A stretch of 13,386 nt of DNA from contig NW_003155283.1 in assembly GCF_000003605.2 (NCBI RefSeq), forward strand, positions 26,048-39,433, read 5' to 3'. Of this stretch, positions 8,450 through 13,386 are shown in pieces; positions within the stretch are counted from its first letter, which is position 1, and each line of letters starts with the position of its first letter. This DNA comes from Saccoglossus kowalevskii (Eukaryota > Hemichordata > Enteropneusta > Harrimaniidae). The notes below the pieces were generated by a model. That model worked only from the letters and a program-made list of their open reading frames with translations, was not told the DNA's origin and made no database searches. Made by a program: the position numbers and the translations under genes.

Positions 8450-9260
8450 ATTCCACGTTTTCAGACGCAAACGCCCATGGATGGGACATCTTTTCCTGAG
8501 CTAAATCAATTTTATAGTGATACATTCGTGTTCGATATACTCTGATAATGGTAAATAATATTATATTATAGAATAGCATATTTAATAAAAAATTGTTGAA
8601 CAAATTTGTTGAAATCAGGCATAAATATAAAAAATACAACGTCTCGGTTATTTTGGTATTCACTATGCAGTCAATTTACTTGATTCATTCATTCATGTTT
8701 ACAATATTTAAACTTCTCCACATACAATATTCGTTGTTGATTGTATCAATAAATCAAGCAATTTATCAATACTGTTCTCAGCCCAAAATTCCACGTACCC
8801 CTAGATATGGTCACATGAGCATAGGTGACTAATTAATTAGGTAACAAGTACAACGAGCTATCTATTATTAACAGGACAATCACTGACCAGTTATCTTCTG
8901 ACAACAGGGCTACACGTGGTACCGATAAGAATGCGACGTTACAATAATGAAGAATTTAGACTAGCTACGAACGAGGTAACATAATGTTGACGTGTTTGGT
9001 CATACATACCACGTGATACCCATAGGTTGACTATTGCACGCCTGCAGAATATTGTGCCTTGAATTTGGTAACGGAAAATCATGTACATTTTAGGTGTAAA
9101 GAAAGTTCAGAAATTACAATGACGTACAACACGAGCAACAACCGAAAGCAATGTCTGACGTCGAATTCATGATAGTGCGATAGTACTCAGGTTTTGGGGC
9201 ATTGGGATAACATGCGTGATACTGAAATGTACACGTTAAATCATTGGGTAATATATATAA
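8450..9260. other. Intergenic stretch, no gene seen
   Basis: Overlapping opposite-strand open frames at 8445-8832 are low-complexity and carry no motif. CACGTG E-box cores occur at about 9011-9016 and nearby. Nothing else is supported. Confidence 0.5.
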
Positions 9261-9599
9261 CAGGCCCGTAACCAGCACTATTGAATAGGGGGTTCGAAAA
9301 CAACAATAATATATTTGACGTGAAACATGTGATTTTTATAATACTCAAAAAGTGTCTTTGAGCTCTGTTACAGATACTTTTATATTCTCGGTTTTAAATT
9401 CAATTGGTTTACTTGTGTTACGTTGGTAAGTTATTTCACATAACATCTTTGAACTATTTTACCATTTTAGAGAAGGGGTGCTGAGCCATTCCCCACCCAG
9501 AGACAAACACACCCACACTTTAGATCGTTTTAAAAACAATAAAACATCCATGTAAACATATGGTACTTATGTAAGTTAAGCTGGATTCATATTCATCTC

Positions 9600-10365
9600 G
9601 TCGCTTGAAAACTTTTAAAAGATATTGACAAAAGATCAGCCCTTAGATCAATGACAATGGACATATAAAAACAAAGTGAATTTCATTTACTACCATGCTA
9701 AATTCAAACGTATCACTGCAAAAACTAAAAATGTATTGATCTAACTGTATTTTTGTGTATCTGTCTAATTCAACATTATGTTTATGGCCAAAACAGCGAA
9801 AACTCGTCATTATATATTTTAGTCTATAATTGCTTGCCAATAAATCTCCCAGGTTATTATACTACTTTGATTTTTCCTAAAGTACACAACCTAATGATTG
9901 TAAAATTGAGGCGTGCCATTCTTGGCAACAATTTTTTATTCTTTGAGTAAATATCTCTAAGAAATGTTCAACTTGTTTTTCAAGCCAGACAATGCCGAAA
10001 CCATATTTGAATAGGAGATTTTTATGTGGATTTCCCAAGTAAGGCTGCCGGTCTTGTCTAATCGTCTTAGCATGATATAACATGTTCTGGGGTTCCAGCT
10101 ATTTTATACTTCAAGTAATTTTAACTTATATGAGATACAACGCTTGAAATAACCACAGCATAATGGCAGCCTTCCACGTTCGTCCAACATCGCTACATTG
10201 TTTGTACAACTATTAACGCTAAGTAGATATCTGCAAAATGTTGTCTGTACCCTCTCGATTTCCGAATTTTTGTACCCCCATATGGCTACCATAAGAAATA
10301 GCTGGCACAATGATTGCATCAAACAAATTAAATGCACTAACCAATGGCATACCACCAAGTTTCAT
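9600..10365 (-). mobile_element. Decayed non-LTR retrotransposon (LINE), C-terminal end of ORF2
   Basis: Several - strand frames, read in order, match the post-RT C-terminal region of LINE reverse transcriptases. From 10362 to 10285: FNLFDAIIVP then SYGS. From about 10280 to 10104: WGYKNSEIERVQ, FCRYLLSVN, GRLPL, LKLLEV and a stop. From 10103 to 10020: CYIMLRRLDKTG and TWEIHIK. From about 10020 to 9895: NLLFKYGFGIVW and RIKNCCQEWHASI. From 9840 to 9643: SFRCFGHKHNVELDRYTKI and EIHFVFICPL, with IDLRADLL in a further frame. The final segment resembles the C-x-x-C...E-x-H-F...C-P zinc-binding motif, with the first cysteine apparently replaced by Phe (IFSFC). At least four frameshifts or stops show it is dead. 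The catalytic RT core is absent, so the copy appears 5'-truncated near 10365. The clade is not assigned. Confidence 0.85.
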
Positions 10366-10369
10366 ACAG

Positions 10370-11268
10370 TATGTACATTTTTTGGTTCACTGTAAATCTG
10401 TTTTTAGAGGCGGGTAGAATAATATGCATATATATAATAGTGGCAGTTTAGCAGCGGTCTCAATAGACTTCGATGACTACATCTTCTTTTTATGAACCCA
10501 CTAAAAATATAGTAAATTTTCTAAGACATCCAAAAAAAACGTGTAAAAAATATGTTTGAAAAATATGAGTCATCGCATAGGTGCAATGCTGAAGAAACAC
10601 TGTGGGGTAAATTGTTGGCTACAAGAAGCTCTTCGGCCTATACAACTCATGATGATAAATCTTCGGCATTTTTTTAATGATCTGTTCAGCTGTACACTAT
10701 TGTCCGATAACACAAGGTACACGCACTAATGCAATAAGTTGACTACATTTGGCTGATACACTTAGAACAAAACAGTATATATGCCATCATTAACTTGAAG
10801 AATACAAAACTAATGAACCAAACTAGGAAAGTAGAGTGTCGTGTTGTCGTGTCAAGCCCGTTCGATCCCCACACTTTACTAACTGAGCGAACACTTGCAC
10901 AAGACAAACGGCCCTATTCAGGACCACCACATCCTTCAGAGAGTGACTACCACTACATTATTGTTTAAATGTTGTTTTAATATTTGACACCAGCTGCTTG
11001 AACGCGATCTTCATTATCACCGAATAAAAGCTCGTTAATTTATAACAACCTGTTTTGATTGGCTGCTGTTGAGCGTAACTTCACCAAAATGCTCATTACT
11101 ATGCTATTTCGACCGAGTCTGATAGTTACCTCACTGAGTCAAGTGATTTAAACGATGATAATTATTTTAATTAATAAGGTTTGTTTTATTATGTTCTAAT
11201 CTACGATCATAAATTTATTCACTTCCAAAATTTAGGGGATTCGTCTGAACCCCCCGAACCCCCCAAAC
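10370..11268. other. Non-coding interior of the candidate DNA transposon
   Basis: AT-rich, with no transposase-like frame on either strand. A tgttttgattggct block occurs near 11050. An isolated tRNA-promoter-like box is noted separately. Confidence 0.5.
10831..10876 (+). repeat. Possible tRNA-derived SINE remnant (B-box)
   Basis: GTTCGATCC at 10860-10868 fits the RNA polymerase III B-box GWTCRANNC. The preceding gtagagtgtcgtgttg... resembles the anticodon-arm part of tRNA-derived SINEs. No convincing A-box was found, and no cloverleaf can be drawn, so this is not a tRNA gene. Confidence 0.25.
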
Positions 11269-11479
11269 TACGGGCCTGTATAACGTGTTGTAATATTATC
11301 GATGTCTATCGAGGACAGGGTGATACAAACCATCCACTGTAGACGGAGACAGTTATATAGTTATATCGCCATCATAGTAGCGACCGGTAAGCGAAACAAA
11401 TATACCAATAACAATACATTGGGGCATTGACTATCTCTCACCGTGTTTCTATATATGTGGATATATTTATAAGTAATTC

Positions 11480-11578
11480 GGTCGACACGAAAATCCTAAT
11501 TTATATTTATCTTATCGTCCGACTCGCACGGTTTCGTGTCTTCGACCTATAGGCCTCTACACGATACCGTGCGGGGTC
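11480..11578. repeat. Two overlapping, mutually exclusive hairpins
   Basis: Hairpin 1 pairs 11521-11539 with 11559-11578. Its core CGCACGGTTTCGTG (11525-11538) matches CACGATACCGTGCG (11560-11573) at 13 of 14 positions, with a 19-base loop. Hairpin 2 pairs GGTCGACACGAAA (11480-11492) with TTTCGTGTCTTCGACC (11532-11547), with three extra bases on one side. The two share the segment 11532-11539, so only one can form. The loop also holds the palindrome CCTATAGG. The function is unknown. Confidence 0.6.
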
Positions 11579-12029
11579 ACAGGCTAAATTGCGTATCTTA
11601 AGCAGTGAGATCTGATTGGGCGATGGTTGTTCTGCCAAAGTCTGTTTGGAGGCTTGGCCGAATAAACTTAGACCTTGGCTAGCGGAGATGTATTTATCTT
11701 TATATTTTAATTAATTGAGCTCGAAATGAAAATAATAATGTATTTGAAAACACCTTAGTTACATTATACATCACATGATATATATATATATATATGAGAG
11801 TAGTAAACACTGTCAAATGTTAGATTAACTCACGTGACCACCGTGACAGTAAAGTTTATATCTTCCAATACACAGTCACTGCATACTTATTTTGAAATAA
11901 AGTAAAGTATATTTATTTTCAAATTATATTTTTCCGTCAAAATAAAAAAACAAACATATTTCAACCGATTAAATTTATAGACGGGACATGAAACAATTCA
12001 TTACGCCCGTCCCACAGGATAGTTAAATC
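11579..12029. other. AT-rich stretch with a short AT microsatellite
   Basis: No gene seen. A perfect (AT)9 run lies at 11778-11795. A reversed CCAAT-type motif (tgattgggcg) lies near 11614. The first - strand AATAAA downstream of the right-hand SLC6 stop appears only here, as TTTATT at about 11912. Confidence 0.5.
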
Positions 12030-12230
12030 GAAGGAGTCGTCACCTGCGCATGCGTCAGATGGCCATAGCGTTTCATTGTTTACAAACAAGCGTCTACCCA
12101 TGAGTCTTTGCGTTTTTATGGGGTGTTGTAATCGTCGCTGAGGACTCAATTTTCGCGCGTGCGCAGGTGACGACCCTCCCGCTTTAAATATCGGTGCGTC
12201 TTCCCACGTCACGTCGGAATAACGAGATCT
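12030..12230. promoter_or_regulatory. CpG-rich, promoter-like patch with inverted NRF1/E-box sites
   Basis: CpG is far denser here than in flanking DNA, about 20 in 200 bases by eye. GTCGTCACCTGCGCATGCG (12036-12054) is repeated in inverted orientation at 12156-12174 with one mismatch. Each copy carries a CACCTG/CAGGTG E-box joined to an NRF1-type site; read on the - strand the right copy (TGCGCACGCGCG) matches the NRF1 consensus perfectly. Beyond it are a TTTAAATA TATA-like box (12183-12190) and CACGTCACGTC (CRE-like, 12205-12215). An 83-codon - strand frame (12212-11961) crosses the patch, but I recognise no domain in it. It may be a bidirectional promoter or a repeat-family end. Confidence 0.4.
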
Positions 12231-13222
12231 AACAGGAGCTCATAAACGCTAATAAACATTTCGTCAACATTCAACAACAGTCTATCGAGTGTATCCTTAA
12301 ACTCATATAATCAACTTTATCAGATATTTAAAAAATATAAATTAACCCTAAGAAAGTTTATATATTGTGTATGCCATGGCTCATTATTATAACTGCTCAG
12401 TTGATAAAAACAAGAGATCTATATAAAACATCCTCGAATATTAGAGGGCGTTTTCTTTCGAATAGATGTCACATCCACATTGTCAAAATCACATTAGACA
12501 TTGTAATAATACTCACAATTTACTTAAATAAAAAAATCTTTTGATACTTTTCTTCCAATAATTTTTTTATCATTTTTCAAATCGAATTATTAAAATATAC
12601 ATCATATGTGACATGGTAGAACTGATAATTCATAAAGTTCTATAAAAATATAATATTTACACATTGGTAGCAACCCAAGATGATTGAAATCATAAATGCT
12701 GAATTATGATGTGAAATGTTTTTACATAACACATAAATTGAATTCAGATATCCAATAATATATATGTGACTGAGTGATTCTTTGTCTACACAATGTTTAT
12801 AACTAATTTGTTCAGTACATTGTTGGCAAGACACTTCCACGACTACAACAAAAAATACACACGTGTCTTCTTAGATTCTCCTGCGTCACATTGCGCTGCT
12901 CGATCTCAGATCGACGATACGAACGCGATGGCGCCATTTGATGGCTTTTTGGAAACCAGACTAAGCACATTTTGGCAATGAGCGAAATACATAAAAACAA
13001 ATTAGTCCTTAACAATTTAAAGTTGAGCATTGAGCGATCCGGAAGAATTTGAGCAGAATTTGAAATTCACAATAAATTCGGTATTCAATTCAGCCAATTA
13101 AATCCAGCCGATCTGATTAAATAAACGAAGAATATTGTTGTTATTCGTATATGTAAGTACTATGTTATTATTCTATTTTCTGTTTTCTACAGCCACAGTC
13201 TTGGATGATTTTGTACACATGC
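12231..13222 (-). other. 3' flank (3'UTR in part) of the right SLC6 gene
   Basis: Lies downstream of the - strand stop codon. No canonical - strand AATAAA or ATTAAA was seen in this interval, so the UTR end cannot be set; minor variants such as AATAGA (around 13171-13176 on +) are possible. It contains the palindromes CGATCTCAGATCG (about 12901-12913) and ATGGCGCCAT (12928-12937, YY1-like) in a GC-richer patch. The open frames here show no motif. Confidence 0.45.
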
Positions 13223-13354
13223 TCACAAATCAGTAGACTCGTCGATCACGACATTTTCGTTGGTCGGCGGCAGGCTACCTTCTACGTCTTCTTTGCTCCC
13301 ATTAAGACCATGGATTACTAGATGTGGACGTGGATGAGTTGCTGTGTACCAGCG
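13223..13354 (-). CDS. Second SLC6-family transporter, terminal exon (cytoplasmic tail), partial gene
   Basis: On the - strand, an acceptor tttgtatctatacag (AG complementing 13355-13356) is followed in phase 0 by 43 codons and TGA at 13225-13223. The tail opens RWYTATHPRPHL. This matches RWHTMIHPRPWL, the start of the terminal exon at 541, at 8 of 12 residues, with the same intron phase and the same distance from the splice site. The rest differs: GLNGSKEDVEG, a PPTNEN segment, and a C-terminal ESTDL. T-D-L at the very end fits a class I PDZ-binding motif (S/T-x-hydrophobic). All membrane segments would lie beyond the right window edge, so the family call depends on this tail match and on the shared exon border. 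The gene converges on the left SLC6 gene. The opposite strand is also open here but has no such support. Confidence 0.82.
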   Translation of the reverse strand, partial: RWYTATHPRPHLVIHGLNGSKEDVEGSLPPTNENVVIDESTDL

Positions 13355-13386
13355 CTGTATAGATACAAACATATAATTACTTATAA

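Larger units (their letters stand above)
9261..11278. mobile_element. Candidate DNA transposon with CAGGCCCGTA ends
   Basis: The left end reads CAGGCCCGTA at 9261-9270. Its exact reverse complement TACGGGCCTG is at 11269-11278. Both ends carry a G-run plus TTCG within about 35 bases (GGGGGTTCG on the left; two GGGGGGTTC units on the right, reading inward). Immediately outside each end is TATAA (9256-9260 and 11279-11283), consistent with a 5-bp target-site duplication. The interior is 2.0 kb without a recognisable transposase. It includes a LINE fragment, which would be a nested insertion. The superfamily is uncertain. The TSD lies next to an AT dinucleotide run, so chance matching is possible, and the ends may instead belong to two separate elements of one family. 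Confidence 0.45.

Noticed and set aside
10831-10876. tRNA gene suggested by GTTCGATCC
   Set aside because: No A-box at the right spacing and no cloverleaf; at most a SINE remnant.
7321-11063. Shared block tgttttgattggct near 7321 and 11050
   Set aside because: Fourteen bases including a common reversed CCAAT motif; flanks do not align, so no repeat is claimed.
11961-12212. 83-codon - strand frame through the CpG-rich patch
   Set aside because: Part of the frame translates the inverted repeat; no domain recognised and no splice support. Left as a promoter-like or repeat patch.
13193-13320. Plus-strand exon after a strong acceptor (ttctgttttctacag), open for about 43 codons
   Set aside because: It is antisense to the - strand SLC6 tail, which has both homology to the left gene's last exon and a matching phase; the + reading has no recognisable content.

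Overview
This window looks like animal nuclear DNA, probably from an invertebrate. It has spliced exons with GT/AG borders, AATAAA poly(A) signals, long AT-rich non-coding stretches, simple repeats and a decayed non-LTR retrotransposon. A marine lophotrochozoan such as a mollusc is my guess from the feel of the repeats; nothing here proves the phylum.

Confident protein-coding content is found only at the two edges. At the left edge are the last two exons of a sodium-coupled SLC6-family transporter on the + strand (130-283 and 541-741). They carry the TM12 region and an acidic cytoplasmic tail with a PPxY motif, followed by a short 3'UTR and a tandem AATAAA at 933-942. At the right edge, on the - strand, is a 44-codon terminal exon (13354 down to 13223). 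It starts in the same phase with the same signature (RW.T..HPRP) as the left gene's last exon. It is therefore read as the tail of a second, paralogous SLC6 gene, ending in a PDZ-type C-terminus. The two genes converge tail to tail with about 12.5 kb between them.

The region between them holds, left to right: AT-rich spacer; a 21-bp minisatellite that is degenerate on its left and homogeneous on its right (2935-3550); a compact promoter-like cluster with CCAAT, E2F, octamer, CRE, NRF1-like and TATA motifs (4434-4553); a 27-bp-arm inverted repeat (5335-5427); a perfect 19-unit CTATT array (6006-6100); a diverged direct-repeat pair flanking a Z-DNA-prone CG tract (6889-7140); a weak candidate terminal exon with its own AATAAA (8211-8441); a possible 2-kb DNA transposon bounded by CAGGCCCGTA inverted ends and TATAA duplications (9261-11278), which encloses a frameshifted LINE C-terminal fragment on the - strand (about 9600-10365); alternative hairpins (11480-11578); and a CpG-rich inverted pair of NRF1-like/E-box sites (12036-12174).

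No CRISPR array, rRNA, intact tRNA or complete gene was found. The most interesting points are the hidden second SLC6 tail with a different sorting motif, a possible intronic-polyadenylation isoform of the first gene, and an isolated promoter-like cluster with no recognised gene downstream. All motif and alignment statements were made by eye.
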